Origin: Verrucomicrobiales bacterium
GTDB taxonomy: Bacteria; Verrucomicrobiota; Verrucomicrobiia; Verrucomicrobiales; DEV007
Direction: 5' to 3'
Length of the DNA: 64,000 bases
Assembly (NCBI GenBank): GCA_012960505.1
Contig: DUBC01000022.1
Span: 49,193 to 113,192 of the forward strand
Made by a program: the position numbers and the translations under genes. This document shows positions 34,432-43,830 of this stretch, in pieces. The number at the start of each line of letters is the position of its first letter. Within the stretch, counting starts at the first letter, position 1. The notes under the pieces were generated by a model that saw only the letters and a program-made list of their open reading frames with translations, ran no database searches and was not told the DNA's origin.

Positions 34432-35691
34432 ATGAAGTTTTTAATTATCCATTTCCTGACCACTTTACTGTTTTTAACCTTATGCCCTGCCAATGATTGG
34501 CCAAGGTTCCGAGGTCCGACCGAGGACGGGCATGCTAAGGTAAAGTCCCTCCCACTGAAGTGGAGCGCGACCGAGAACGTGAAATGGAAAATTCCAGTGC
34601 CGGGTAAGGGCTGGTCCTCACCTGTCCTTTCAGATGGAAATATTTATCTGACCACTGCATATGCCCAAGGTGATAATCAGGACGCTGCGGCAGTGAAGAG
34701 AGAATTGAGGGTCCTTTGCTTTAATGCTGAGAATGGTAAAACGGTTTGGGATACCAAAGTCTTTGATCAGGAGGCATCTTCCAGGCCGATTCACAAAAAG
34801 AATTCACATGCGAGCCCGACTCCGATCATTGAGAATGGTAAGGTGTATGTGCATTTCGGTCACATGGGAACTGCTTGCCTTGATTTGAAGGGAAAAATAA
34901 TCTGGGCGAATAATGAGCTAGGTTATAATCCATTGCATGGTAACGGGGGGACCCCGATCATTGTTGATGATCTTTTAATCTATAGTGCTGATGCTCTGAC
35001 AAATCCTTTCATTGTTGCTTTGAACAAGAAAAACGGAAAAGTGGCCTGGAAAAAATCACGATCAGACACACCGCAAGACAAGAAGTTCTCATTCAGTACA
35101 CCGACACTAATTAATGTTGCAGGTAAGAGGCAATTAATTAGCCCTACCAGTGGTGCTGTCTTTTCCTATGATCCTCTGAGCGGAGCGGAGCTCTGGAACG
35201 TGACCTATCGGGGATGGTCAGTTATCCCGAAGCCGGTCCTTTATAAGGGACTAGTCTTTGTTGCAACAGGTTATGAGAGGTCGACCCTTCTCGGGATCCG
35301 AGTCGATAAGGATTCGAAGGGTGATGTGACGGACTCGCACGTTGAGTGGGAAATTACCAAGAGGGCTCCTCACACTCCTTCTGTATTGATTGTGGATGAT
35401 CTTTTGTACTTCATCTCCGATGGAGGTATTGCCACTTGTGTTGAGCCCATGACTGGAGAAGTGATATGGCAGGAGCGTACTGCAGGGCCAATGTCCGCTT
35501 CGCCTATTCATTCGAATGGAAGGATTTATTTTCTGGACGAGCAGGGCCAGAGCACTGTCATAAAGGCAGGAAGAAAATTTGAGGTACTGGCAAGGAACTC
35601 TATCAATGAAAGGACCCTGGCCTCATACGCAATCGGAGAAGGAGCCATCTATATCCGTTCGCTGGAAAATCTATATAGAATAGGGAAATAA
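34432..35691 (+). CDS. Secreted PQQ-like beta-propeller protein
   Basis: 419 residues: signal peptide (MKFLIIHFLTTLLFLTLCPA), then 'NDWPRFRGPTEDGHA', the common start of planctomycete/verrucomicrobial propeller proteins. About seven blades of the PQQ/BamB type follow ('GWSSPVLSDGNIYLTTAY', 'NGKVAWKKS', 'TGEVIWQERTAGPMSAS'). No PQQ-binding catalytic residues are visible, so this is probably a binding or scaffold protein in the periplasm. It precedes the DUF1501 and PSCyt1 genes by short gaps and likely belongs to the same operon. Confidence 0.88.
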   Translation: MKFLIIHFLTTLLFLTLCPANDWPRFRGPTEDGHAKVKSLPLKWSATENVKWKIPVPGKGWSSPVLSDGNIYLTTAYAQGDNQDAAAVKRELRVLCFNAENGKTVWDTKVFDQEASSRPIHKKNSHASPTPIIENGKVYVHFGHMGTACLDLKGKIIWANNELGYNPLHGNGGTPIIVDDLLIYSADALTNPFIVALNKKNGKVAWKKSRSDTPQDKKFSFSTPTLINVAGKRQLISPTSGAVFSYDPLSGAELWNVTYRGWSVIPKPVLYKGLVFVATGYERSTLLGIRVDKDSKGDVTDSHVEWEITKRAPHTPSVLIVDDLLYFISDGGIATCVEPMTGEVIWQERTAGPMSASPIHSNGRIYFLDEQGQSTVIKAGRKFEVLARNSINERTLASYAIGEGAIYIRSLENLYRIGK

Positions 35692-35734
35692 AGAAAGAAC
35701 CTGATCCTGTGGTATAGAATCAAGATATTGTAAA

Positions 35735-37216
35735 ATGGACATTGTTGAGGACGCACATAAGAACTTATCGACGCGGCGTCAGCTCTTAGCGGCGGGATCG
35801 ACAGGCATCGGCTCGATTGCGTTGCATTCAATGTTGGCTCCTGAGGCCATGGCCTCTCAGATTTCGGAACAGGCTTCACACTTTGCTCCAAAGGCTAAGC
35901 GTATTATTTTTCTTTTCATGAACGGAGCTCCTTCCCAGCAGGACCTTTTCGACTACAAGCCCAGGCTGGACGAATTTCATGGGAAGGAACTGTTCAAGAA
36001 ATATGATGAAAAGGCAAAGTCCTGGAGCAAGGAAGGGTTTGTTAAGAAGAACCAAAGGCTCACAGGGATGACTGCCGGACAGTCATCTTTCCAGGTAGCG
36101 CGATCGAATTGGAAATTTAAGCAGTATGGAAGGAGCGGAGCATGGCTGAGTGAACTTTTGCCTCACACTGCATCTGTTGCCGATGAACTCTGTTTTGTTA
36201 AGTCAATGCATACTGAGGCGATCAACCATGATCCCGGAGTGACATTTTTTCAGACCGGTCACCAGCAACCAGGACGTCCGAGTTTCGGGGCATGGATGAG
36301 TTATGGCTTAGGTACAGAAAATAAAGACCTGCCCGCTTTCTGTGTTCTCATATCTAACGGGACTGGACGGCCCGGGAGTCAGCCCGTGTACAGTAAGTTG
36401 TGGAGTAGTGGTTTCTTGCCGAGCCTTCATCAGGGAGTTCAATTCCGTGGAGGGGAAACCCCTGTCCTTTATCTGAACAGTCAACCCGGTGAGAGTGTGG
36501 ATGCGCGGAGAAGAATGATTGACCGAATGGAGTCTCTCAATAAGATGCAACTTGAAGCTTTCGGGGATCAGGAAATAGCAACGCGCATTGCTCAGTATGA
36601 AATGGCCTTTCGCATGCAGATGTCTGTTCCTGAAGCGACCAGTATTAGTGATGAGCCTAAGTCAATACTGGACCTGTATGGGCCAGAATGTCAGATCCCT
36701 GGAAAATTTGCGGCGAATGCATTGTTGGCACGGCGTCTAGCTGAGCGTGGAGTAAGATTTATTCAATTATATCACCGTGGTTGGGACCAGCATGGAGGCC
36801 TCATAGGTGCTTTGCCTAAGCAGTGCAAGGACACGGACCAGGCCTGTGCCGCTCTAGTCACTGACCTGAAGCAGCGGGGAATGCTCGATGAGACCCTAGT
36901 CATATGGGGAGGTGAATTTGGTCGGACCACTTATAGCCAAGGGGGTGCAGGTAAGGCAGCTAATGGCAGGGACCATCACCCGAGATGCTTCACTTACTGG
37001 ATGGCTGGTGGCGGCATCAGGGCCGGAATGACATACGGTGAAACTGATCAAGTCGGGTATAATATAGCAAAGGATCCAGTCCACGTTCATGACTTTCAGG
37101 CAACGATCATGCATTTGATGGGCATTGATCATGAGCGGCTCGTATTTAAATATCAAGGGCGCCGTTTCAGGCTCACGGATGTCCATGGTGAAGTTGTTCA
37201 ACCTATCGTTTCATGA
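35735..37216 (+). CDS. DUF1501 family Tat-exported protein
   Basis: 493 residues with a twin-arginine signal (TRRQLLAAG, RR at 14-15). DUF1501 features are 'RIIFLFMNGAPSQQDLFDYKP', 'SWLSEL'-type and 'HTEAINHDPGVTFFQTG' segments, 'LYHRGWDQHGG', 'VIWGGEFGRTTYSQ' and 'GRDHHPRCFTYWMAGGGI'. The fold belongs to the alkaline phosphatase/sulfatase superfamily, but no function has been assigned. It overlaps the PSCyt1/DUF1549/DUF1553 gene by 4 nt, the standard pairing in PVC bacteria, though the order here is DUF1501 first. Likely periplasmic. Confidence 0.93.
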   Translation: MDIVEDAHKNLSTRRQLLAAGSTGIGSIALHSMLAPEAMASQISEQASHFAPKAKRIIFLFMNGAPSQQDLFDYKPRLDEFHGKELFKKYDEKAKSWSKEGFVKKNQRLTGMTAGQSSFQVARSNWKFKQYGRSGAWLSELLPHTASVADELCFVKSMHTEAINHDPGVTFFQTGHQQPGRPSFGAWMSYGLGTENKDLPAFCVLISNGTGRPGSQPVYSKLWSSGFLPSLHQGVQFRGGETPVLYLNSQPGESVDARRRMIDRMESLNKMQLEAFGDQEIATRIAQYEMAFRMQMSVPEATSISDEPKSILDLYGPECQIPGKFAANALLARRLAERGVRFIQLYHRGWDQHGGLIGALPKQCKDTDQACAALVTDLKQRGMLDETLVIWGGEFGRTTYSQGGAGKAANGRDHHPRCFTYWMAGGGIRAGMTYGETDQVGYNIAKDPVHVHDFQATIMHLMGIDHERLVFKYQGRRFRLTDVHGEVVQPIVS

Positions 37217-40200
37217 TGAAAGGGCTCGCTGTATTTGTCTTAATGGTTTCTTTGATGAGGCTGGGGTTTGCCGTCTCATTCAATGATCAAATCCGACCAA
37301 TTTTGGCGGATCGATGCTTTGCGTGTCATGGTCCGGACTCTGCAGCTCGAAAGGCGGGACTTCGTCTCGATCAGGAAGAGTTCGCTAAGGCTGCCCTTGC
37401 TGAGAGTGGTAATGTTCCTATCGTTTCTGGTCATGTGAATAAGAGTGAAATTATCAAGCGGATCACGTCCAATGATCCTGATGAGGTGATGCCTCCTCAG
37501 GATGCAAAATCCGAACTGACGAAAAAAGAAATTAAACTGCTTAAGGAATGGATCACGGAAGGAGCAAAATGGGAGCGACACTGGGCATTCACATCACCGA
37601 AAAAATCACCTTTCCCGGACGTTAATGACAAGGCTTGGACAATAAATGAAATTGATTATTTTATTTTGTCTAAACTAGAAAGTTTGGGATTGAAGCCTTC
37701 TGGTCGTGCAGGAAAAGAGCAGCTCTTGCGCAGGGTCAGTTTTGACCTTACTGGACTCCCGCCTCGCATTGCTGACCTTGATGATTTCATTAAAGATAAG
37801 TCAGATGAAGCTTTCGAGAATGCGGTTGACCGACTCTTAGCTTCTCCCGGGTTCGGAGAGAGGATGACTCTCGAGTGGTTGGACGTTGCCCGGTACGGAG
37901 ACACTGACGGCTTATTTGAGGATCATCCCCGTAGCATATATCCTTGGCGGGACTGGGTCATTTCCGCATTTAATGCAAATCTTCCATACAATGACTTTAT
38001 TACTTGGCAGGTTTCAGGGGATTTGATTCCTGATGCCACTAATGAGCAAAAATTGGCGACCGGATTCCTTCGCAATAACCCAACATCCAATGAAGGCGGT
38101 ATCATAGATGAGGATTATCGAATCAAATATCTTGTAGATCGTGTCAATACTACCGCGACGGCCTTCCTTGGACTAACCATGGAATGTGCTCAGTGTCATG
38201 ATCACAAATTTGATCCGATATTGCAGCGCGAATATTATCAATTCTCGGGTTTCTTTAATAGTCTGGTCGGTCGTGGAAACACGAAAGGAGCGACTGCCCC
38301 GACCCTCAAAATACTTTCCCCGGTTCATAGGGAACAAATAGCGAAATTAGCTGATCAAATTAAAGGAATTGAATCAACTTTGAATGGGACCCCTACCGAG
38401 TTGACGCATGACTTTGAAAAATGGCTCATTGAACTGGAAAAGCCTATCCCCTGGAAAGATCCTAAGAAAGTGAGTGATACGCGCCAGAATTCCAAAACTA
38501 AAAAGAATCAGGACAAAGTGCAGGCATCGAAGATTAGGGGACGCTATTTGAGGATAGCGCTTCCCAAAAAACAGAAAGGTTTTATTACTATTTCAGAAGT
38601 TGAAATTTATTCTGCAGGTAACAATGTGGGGCGATTAGGAAAAGCTTCCCAGTCCAGTGATTATTCGGTTGCAGCACTTGCATCCAAGGCCATTGATGGG
38701 AATGCGAATGGCTCCTTCGGTTCGTGTTCATGCACTAAGGAACAAGAAGATGCCTGGTGGGAAATTGATCTTGGATCTGAGATGCCGATTGATCATGTGG
38801 TGATCTTTAATCGTAAGGATTGTTGTTCCGAGAGATTAGACAATGTGTCAGTCTCTTTGCTTGATTCATCACGCAAGCAGGTCGCTCAACGTAAGATAGG
38901 GGACGCGCCTTTCCGTTCTGTCTTAAATTTTAATCCTGGTTCGGTCCTTCCTGATTCGAACAAAAAGAACTATGAATTAGTTCTTGCGCCTGATCCGGGT
39001 CCGTTAACTGCTATTTCATTGTCAGGTTCTCGGCCCGGTATCATTGAATCTGTAAGGATCGAACGCGTATCATCAGCGGGGGAGGCCCATGAATTAAAGA
39101 TCAGCGGTGAAGCCAAAGGTAAATTTAGCAAGGAAAATCCTCTGATAATAGGTTTGGAAAAATCTGAAAATTTAACTGACAAGGACAGGCTCAAATTCTC
39201 ACTGGTCGGAGATGATGTTCAGGTCCGTGTGACTGGGAGCGCGAGTGCCGTGGAGCTGAAGAAGATCCCTAAGGATCGAGACAAGAGACTCGCTCACTTC
39301 CGTGGAACTTGGTCCGGTTTTACTGAGCAGAGGTCAGTACTTGCTGCGGCCAAGAAGAATAAGGCCGATCTTGAAGGGAAGGCAAAAGTTAGCATGATCG
39401 CAGCCGATGAGGCTAAGCTCCGAGCCACTCATGTCCTGATGCGCGGAGAATATGATAAGCCGGGTGAAAAGGTGGAGCCTGCTGCTCCGTCCTCAATAAT
39501 GACTTTTTCACCGGACTTGCCAAAGAATCGGCGAGGGCTTGCACGTTGGATCACTGATCCAGAGAATCCTCTCGCTGCCAGAGTAGCGGTGAACCGTTAC
39601 TGGCAAATGATTTTCGATAACGGTATCGTTAAGACATCAGAGGACCTTGGAACACAGGGGAGGCGTCCCTCTCACGAGTCATTATTGGATTATCTTGCCG
39701 TTGATTTCATTGAATCAGGTTGGGACGTTAAGCAGCTCATCCGTAAGATAGTCACTTCTGCCACCTACAGGCAATCCAGTAAGGTCAATCAGCATGTTGT
39801 AGAAATGGATCCCGAAAATGAGTTACTATCACATGCTCCTCGGCGGAGGCTAGGTGCAGAGTTCATTCGTGACCATGCCCTTTCAGTGAGTGGCCTTCTA
39901 GTAGACAAGATAGGAGGGCCAGGGGTCAATCCTTACCAGCCTGCAGTACTTTTTGGTCGTAACGCGATTGGTGCGTCGAACGTTTCATTTACCCAGAGTA
40001 AGGGAGAGTCACTGTATCGTCGTAGCTTATACACTTACTGGAAACGACAGATTCCTGCAGCGAACATGCGAATACTTGGTGCTGATGGGCGTAATTCTTG
40101 CCGCACCCGCAGAGAAAAAACGAACACGCCACTGCAGGCGCTAGTTCTTCTCAATGGTCCTCAGTTCGTGGAAGCGGCACGGGCCCTCGCTGAACGTACG

Positions 40201-40476
40201 ATTCGTGAAGGGGGGAAGAATGTTGAAGATCGCATTGCTTTTGCATTCAGGTTAGCCACTTCACGCAAAGTAAAAGAGAAAGAGCTTAGGATTCTTCTGG
40301 CCGAGCACAGGGACAGATTAGCCGAGTTCCAATCAAATCAGGGATCGGCCAAAGCGTACTTGGCCGGTGGAGGTGAAAGGCCAGCTCCCGCAGACATTGA
40401 GTCTGCCGAACTTGCTGCTACTGCGGCTGTGATTTCGCTGATCCTTAATCTCGATGAATCAATGTCAAAGAGCTAG
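37213..40476 (+). CDS. PSCyt1/DUF1549/DUF1553 protein with discoidin-like insert
   Basis: A 1087-residue secreted protein. After the signal peptide comes the PSCyt1 cytochrome-like domain with heme motif CFACH (Cys35/Cys38/His39). DUF1549 follows from about residue 140 with 'DFDLTGLPP'-type and 'CAQCHDHKFDPI' motifs. Residues about 435-580 hold an F5/8 type C (discoidin-like) carbohydrate-binding segment ('ALASKAIDGNANGSFG', 'WWEIDLGSEMPIDHVVIFNR'). DUF1553 closes the protein ('NPLAARVAVNRYWQMIFDNGIVKTSEDLG', in part; 'RTRREKTNTPLQALVLLNGPQF'). The start overlaps the DUF1501 stop. Function is unknown, probably envelope polysaccharide processing. Confidence 0.93.
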   Translation: MMKGLAVFVLMVSLMRLGFAVSFNDQIRPILADRCFACHGPDSAARKAGLRLDQEEFAKAALAESGNVPIVSGHVNKSEIIKRITSNDPDEVMPPQDAKSELTKKEIKLLKEWITEGAKWERHWAFTSPKKSPFPDVNDKAWTINEIDYFILSKLESLGLKPSGRAGKEQLLRRVSFDLTGLPPRIADLDDFIKDKSDEAFENAVDRLLASPGFGERMTLEWLDVARYGDTDGLFEDHPRSIYPWRDWVISAFNANLPYNDFITWQVSGDLIPDATNEQKLATGFLRNNPTSNEGGIIDEDYRIKYLVDRVNTTATAFLGLTMECAQCHDHKFDPILQREYYQFSGFFNSLVGRGNTKGATAPTLKILSPVHREQIAKLADQIKGIESTLNGTPTELTHDFEKWLIELEKPIPWKDPKKVSDTRQNSKTKKNQDKVQASKIRGRYLRIALPKKQKGFITISEVEIYSAGNNVGRLGKASQSSDYSVAALASKAIDGNANGSFGSCSCTKEQEDAWWEIDLGSEMPIDHVVIFNRKDCCSERLDNVSVSLLDSSRKQVAQRKIGDAPFRSVLNFNPGSVLPDSNKKNYELVLAPDPGPLTAISLSGSRPGIIESVRIERVSSAGEAHELKISGEAKGKFSKENPLIIGLEKSENLTDKDRLKFSLVGDDVQVRVTGSASAVELKKIPKDRDKRLAHFRGTWSGFTEQRSVLAAAKKNKADLEGKAKVSMIAADEAKLRATHVLMRGEYDKPGEKVEPAAPSSIMTFSPDLPKNRRGLARWITDPENPLAARVAVNRYWQMIFDNGIVKTSEDLGTQGRRPSHESLLDYLAVDFIESGWDVKQLIRKIVTSATYRQSSKVNQHVVEMDPENELLSHAPRRRLGAEFIRDHALSVSGLLVDKIGGPGVNPYQPAVLFGRNAIGASNVSFTQSKGESLYRRSLYTYWKRQIPAANMRILGADGRNSCRTRREKTNTPLQALVLLNGPQFVEAARALAERTIREGGKNVEDRIAFAFRLATSRKVKEKELRILLAEHRDRLAEFQSNQGSAKAYLAGGGERPAPADIESAELAATAAVISLILNLDESMSKS

Positions 40477-40479
40477 GGA

Positions 40480-41820
40480 TTAGACCTTGTAGTATTCTTC
40501 CCAGCCCTTCCTAGGAGGTGGTCCTTCGATCAGAGCATTAGCTATCTTGTTGTTGGTGATGCGTTTAGTCTTGAGGTCGAACTTAAGTTCGCCTCCGAGC
40601 CTCTGTACAATCACTCCGAGACAGAAGACTTGACTCAGTACCCCTGAAATATGGAAAGGGGACCTCGTCTTTTCTTCGCCCTTGGCTCCAAGTACAAAGT
40701 TCATGAAATGGTTGGACCCTCCTCCGAATTTGGGCAGGCTGCTGGCTAGGTCCTTCATCTTTGATTCGGGAATAATTCTTAAAGGACTTCCATGAGAAGT
40801 TCCTTTGAAGGTGAGATCCTTGCCGTAGATAATTTTACCGTTATTTTCCAGTCTGCGTCCTTCTTCAAGTTCCTCCGGAGCTTTTGGCTTGTTCTTTGTC
40901 CCGTCATACCAACGAACCTCACATGGTGGCTCTCCTTCCCTGGCCGGAAAATCGAACTGCACAGTTGAACCCATCGGGAAGATGAGGTCCCGGACACCTT
41001 CTCGATGAACTGCAGTGATTTTTTCTGGGAGACCCAGCTTAAGGAAACGGTGAGCCGTATCAAGAATGTGTGGTCCCCAGTCCCCGAAAGCACCGTTACC
41101 ATAATCATACCAACTCCGCCAGTTTCCGGGGTGCAGATATTTACTGAAAGGATGTTCGGGCGCTGTAGCGAGCCAAGTGTCCCAGTCCATACCTTCCGGC
41201 ATCTTCTCACCGGTCTGCCAATCATCAAATTTCCAGGGGTGCCAGCGGCGACCCGAGTTCATGTATGAAGTGATCTTTTTCACGTCCTTAATTATACCGG
41301 CCTCTTTCCATGCCTTGAACTGGTGGTAATTTGCACCGGAATGTCCCTGGTTTCCCATCTGGCAGGAGACTTTGTATTTTTTCTCGGCAGCGATCATCAG
41401 TTCAATTTCTTGGAAAGTGTGAGCGAGTGGCTTTTCAACGTAGCAGTGAATACCTTCAGCCATGGCCCGCATTGAGATCGGAAAGTGTGCGTGATCAGGA
41501 ACTCCGATCGTGACCGCGTCGATTTCATTGCTCATCTTGTCGAACATTTTCCGGAAATCTTTGAACTTGGGAATTCCTTTGAACTTATTCTCGGTCCCTG
41601 CAGTGTGCCTGGTTCCCATTGCCACATCACAGAGGGCTACAGGATTAACGAGCTTTGTTGCGTTAACGTTGTGAGCGTCACCTGCTCCCTGTGCTCCGCA
41701 GCCGATAAAAGCAACGTTCACTTTTTCATTGGCTCCAATGACTTTGCCGGGGATGAGGCTGAATACCGAGCTCGCTGCAGCGGCCTTGGTGAATTTTCTA
41801 CGGGTGATGTTTTTGGTCAT
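40480..41820 (-). CDS. Tat-exported Gfo/Idh/MocA family protein
   Basis: 446 residues with a twin-arginine signal (TRRKFTKAAAASSVFSLIPG), then the Rossmann motif 'VAFIGCGAQGAG' and the 'HCYVEKPLAHTF' catalytic motif. 'CQMGNQGHSGANY', 'WHPWKFDDW', 'GNGAFGDWGPHILD' and the tail 'KIANALIEGPPPRKGWEEYY' are the pattern of the large secreted Gfo/Idh group common in Planctomycetes and Verrucomicrobia. The enzyme is likely exported with its cofactor and acts on sugars in the periplasm; relatives include glucose-fructose oxidoreductase. It converges on the DUF1553 gene with 3 nt between stops. Confidence 0.9.
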   Translation of the reverse strand: MTKNITRRKFTKAAAASSVFSLIPGKVIGANEKVNVAFIGCGAQGAGDAHNVNATKLVNPVALCDVAMGTRHTAGTENKFKGIPKFKDFRKMFDKMSNEIDAVTIGVPDHAHFPISMRAMAEGIHCYVEKPLAHTFQEIELMIAAEKKYKVSCQMGNQGHSGANYHQFKAWKEAGIIKDVKKITSYMNSGRRWHPWKFDDWQTGEKMPEGMDWDTWLATAPEHPFSKYLHPGNWRSWYDYGNGAFGDWGPHILDTAHRFLKLGLPEKITAVHREGVRDLIFPMGSTVQFDFPAREGEPPCEVRWYDGTKNKPKAPEELEEGRRLENNGKIIYGKDLTFKGTSHGSPLRIIPESKMKDLASSLPKFGGGSNHFMNFVLGAKGEEKTRSPFHISGVLSQVFCLGVIVQRLGGELKFDLKTKRITNNKIANALIEGPPPRKGWEEYYKV

Positions 41821-42196
41821 AATAGTGAAAGTAATTACGCGTTAATTGGTCCTTGAGACTAAATGAGCTCTTTAACTCCATTTTAATGAGGTTAATTGGG
41901 ACGGTCAATTATTTTCAATCTTAGGTGCCACTCCAAGCCATTGAGTGCAATTCCTATCATCCCTAACGATTCACTCCTTCACTTCTCTTTCTTTTTCGTT
42001 GTCTTTAGGATTACCGACTCCTTTAGCGAGAATCATAGTGGTTACTGCTAGGAGAACTTGAATTCGTGGGTTCTTCAAGTTTGATGAGTTCATTGTATTT
42101 ATAAGGGATTGTGTGATTGTGCATAAAAATCGATCCCTTAGCAATGCATTCACGCTCTATCATAGGTTAACAGATTTTTATGCGAATTAAGCGATC
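41821..42196. other. 376-nt intergenic region with one weak small ORF
   Basis: No RNA gene, repeat or conserved gene was seen. The minus-strand ORF at 42093-41971 (40 residues, MNSSNLKNPRIQVLLAVTTM start, charged end) has one short hydrophobic stretch but no ribosome site and no family resemblance, so it is noted only as a possibility. The left end carries a near-palindromic core (about 41834-41846) close to the start of the Tat Gfo/Idh gene. Confidence 0.3.
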
Positions 42197-43255
42197 CTAT
42201 TGAAGGCTTTTGTACAGATTCAGTAAGGAATTTGCCTCGGACTCAATGGTGAATCCTTCAACGATGCGGGCCCTACCTTTTAGCCCCATACTTTCAAGAT
42301 TCGATGAGTCTGAAGTGAGTTTCTTTAGCGCTTCATGAGTCACTTTAACGTCATCGCATGGGACAAGTAGTCCGTGCTCGCCGGATACAATGATGTCCTC
42401 CCATGCCCCGGTCTTTGATGCGACCACGGCGCACCCGCTGGCCATGGCTTCAAGGACCGGTAGGCCGAAGCCTTCGATTGTGCTTAAGGCCGTTACTATT
42501 GAGAGTCCACGCATGAGTTTGGGTACTTCTTCCGCATAGTGAACCTTGCCAAGGAACAGAATTCTTTTTTCGAGCCCCTCTGACTTAATTTTCTCTTTTA
42601 AGTCGGCAACAAATTGTTCATGGGACTTGGTAGTTTCGCCGGCAATTAGAACAGTCGGGGATGGATCCTTCTTCATGATGGGTATCATTGCATCGACTAG
42701 AATTCCGATGCCTTTCTGCTGGCGTACTCGGGCGAAGATTCCTATTCCGTATTTGCCTGGATATCCTAACGAGCCCCAGGCTGCTTTTTTTCCCTGATCA
42801 GGAAGCCTATAAGTTTTAAGGTCAACGCCATGCGGGATCATTGCGTCCGGCTCGCGTTTGAGGACAGCGGCTGCTCCTGAGCAGGTGGCTACTAGGCAGT
42901 CAACCCGTTTGATGAGCCATCGTGTTATCCAAGTATGCTCCCGCTGTGCCGTTGAGGTGAAGATGATTTTAATCTTTGCTTTGAATATTCTTTTGAGGAT
43001 GAGTGCCTGTATGACTTCATTGTTTCGTCGCGCGTGAAATACCCTGAACTTCCCGTCAGGCAGAGTTGATCTGCATAATTTCGCGCATCTCCAAAAACTG
43101 ATCGATGGAACATCTGCGGAAAGATGAGGCTTTCCCATGACGGTAATTCCTATCTTGTCCTTATGATGTTCCAATACTCGGAGCATGGTCGAGGTGACAC
43201 CCGAGAACCGGCGATTCGAATTTCCTAGAATCACTTCGATGCTTTTATTTTCCAT
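42197..43255 (-). CDS. Glycosyltransferase family 4 protein
   Basis: 352 residues with the GT-B pattern: 'NSNRRFSGVTSTMLRVL' near the start, 'IPHGVDLKTY' in the linker, 'GYPGKYGIGIFARVRQQKGI' and the C-terminal 'STIEGFGLPVLEAMASGCAVVAS' (in part) with the EX7E motif glutamates. Such enzymes transfer sugars from nucleotide donors to polysaccharide or lipopolysaccharide acceptors on the cytoplasmic side. The ATG at 43255 is preferred over 43303, which would overlap the membrane protein gene. It lies in the same direction as pyrG and kdsB, so a link to envelope polysaccharide is plausible. Confidence 0.85.
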   Translation of the reverse strand: MENKSIEVILGNSNRRFSGVTSTMLRVLEHHKDKIGITVMGKPHLSADVPSISFWRCAKLCRSTLPDGKFRVFHARRNNEVIQALILKRIFKAKIKIIFTSTAQREHTWITRWLIKRVDCLVATCSGAAAVLKREPDAMIPHGVDLKTYRLPDQGKKAAWGSLGYPGKYGIGIFARVRQQKGIGILVDAMIPIMKKDPSPTVLIAGETTKSHEQFVADLKEKIKSEGLEKRILFLGKVHYAEEVPKLMRGLSIVTALSTIEGFGLPVLEAMASGCAVVASKTGAWEDIIVSGEHGLLVPCDDVKVTHEALKKLTSDSSNLESMGLKGRARIVEGFTIESEANSLLNLYKSLQ

Positions 43256-43275
43256 GCAATGATTCTGAGTATTTG

Positions 43276-43782
43276 CTACTTGCCTTGGCTGTAAAGTTGC
43301 CATCTCAAGTTTGCGATAAGATGAATCGCTAAACCGCCGATGAAAAGCGAAATTACCCAGATAATGTAACCATATGTTGGGATAAATTCTAAGTTTTGGA
43401 GTTGATTCTCTGCGTTCAGAATATGGAATCCTTTTCTGGGAAGGAGTGCGGCTGGGGCCGTTAGGGCCAGTAATAGTGAGCCAATAAATATTCCGGTTCC
43501 AGTCTCACGTTTTTTACTTTTACAGATGAACGTTGCAAAAAAATAACTCATTATTCCCAAGACACCGCAGAGCTCAATCATGCCAAAGAGAGGTGCATTA
43601 CCAATAATGTGACTCATACTGAGCGGTTCACCGGGTCCGGTAACGATGGCCTCTCCTTTCGTCCCCCTCAGGGTTAGGCCTTTTTTGGAATGCACGAAAG
43701 GAAGAAAAAAGACCAGAGCATGAGAGATGATTGCCGCTGCCGTGGTAAAATTAGTCAGGATCCGCTTGGTTTGCACGGTCAT
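43276..43782 (-). CDS. Small integral membrane protein, unknown
   Basis: 168 residues with about four membrane helices (roughly residues 12-31, 66-86, 94-112 and 136-160). Between helices 1 and 2 is a loop of about 30 residues ('GLTLRGTKGEAIVTGPGEPL'). Not recognised. It lies between pyrG and the glycosyltransferase gene, 48 and 20 nt from them, and is probably co-transcribed. No catalytic motif is visible. Confidence 0.65.
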   Translation of the reverse strand: MTVQTKRILTNFTTAAAIISHALVFFLPFVHSKKGLTLRGTKGEAIVTGPGEPLSMSHIIGNAPLFGMIELCGVLGIMSYFFATFICKSKKRETGTGIFIGSLLLALTAPAALLPRKGFHILNAENQLQNLEFIPTYGYIIWVISLFIGGLAIHLIANLRWQLYSQGK

Positions 43783-43830
43783 GCCTTATCTGATTAGGTC
43801 TCAGTCATATTAAACTGAGGAAATGGTTGG

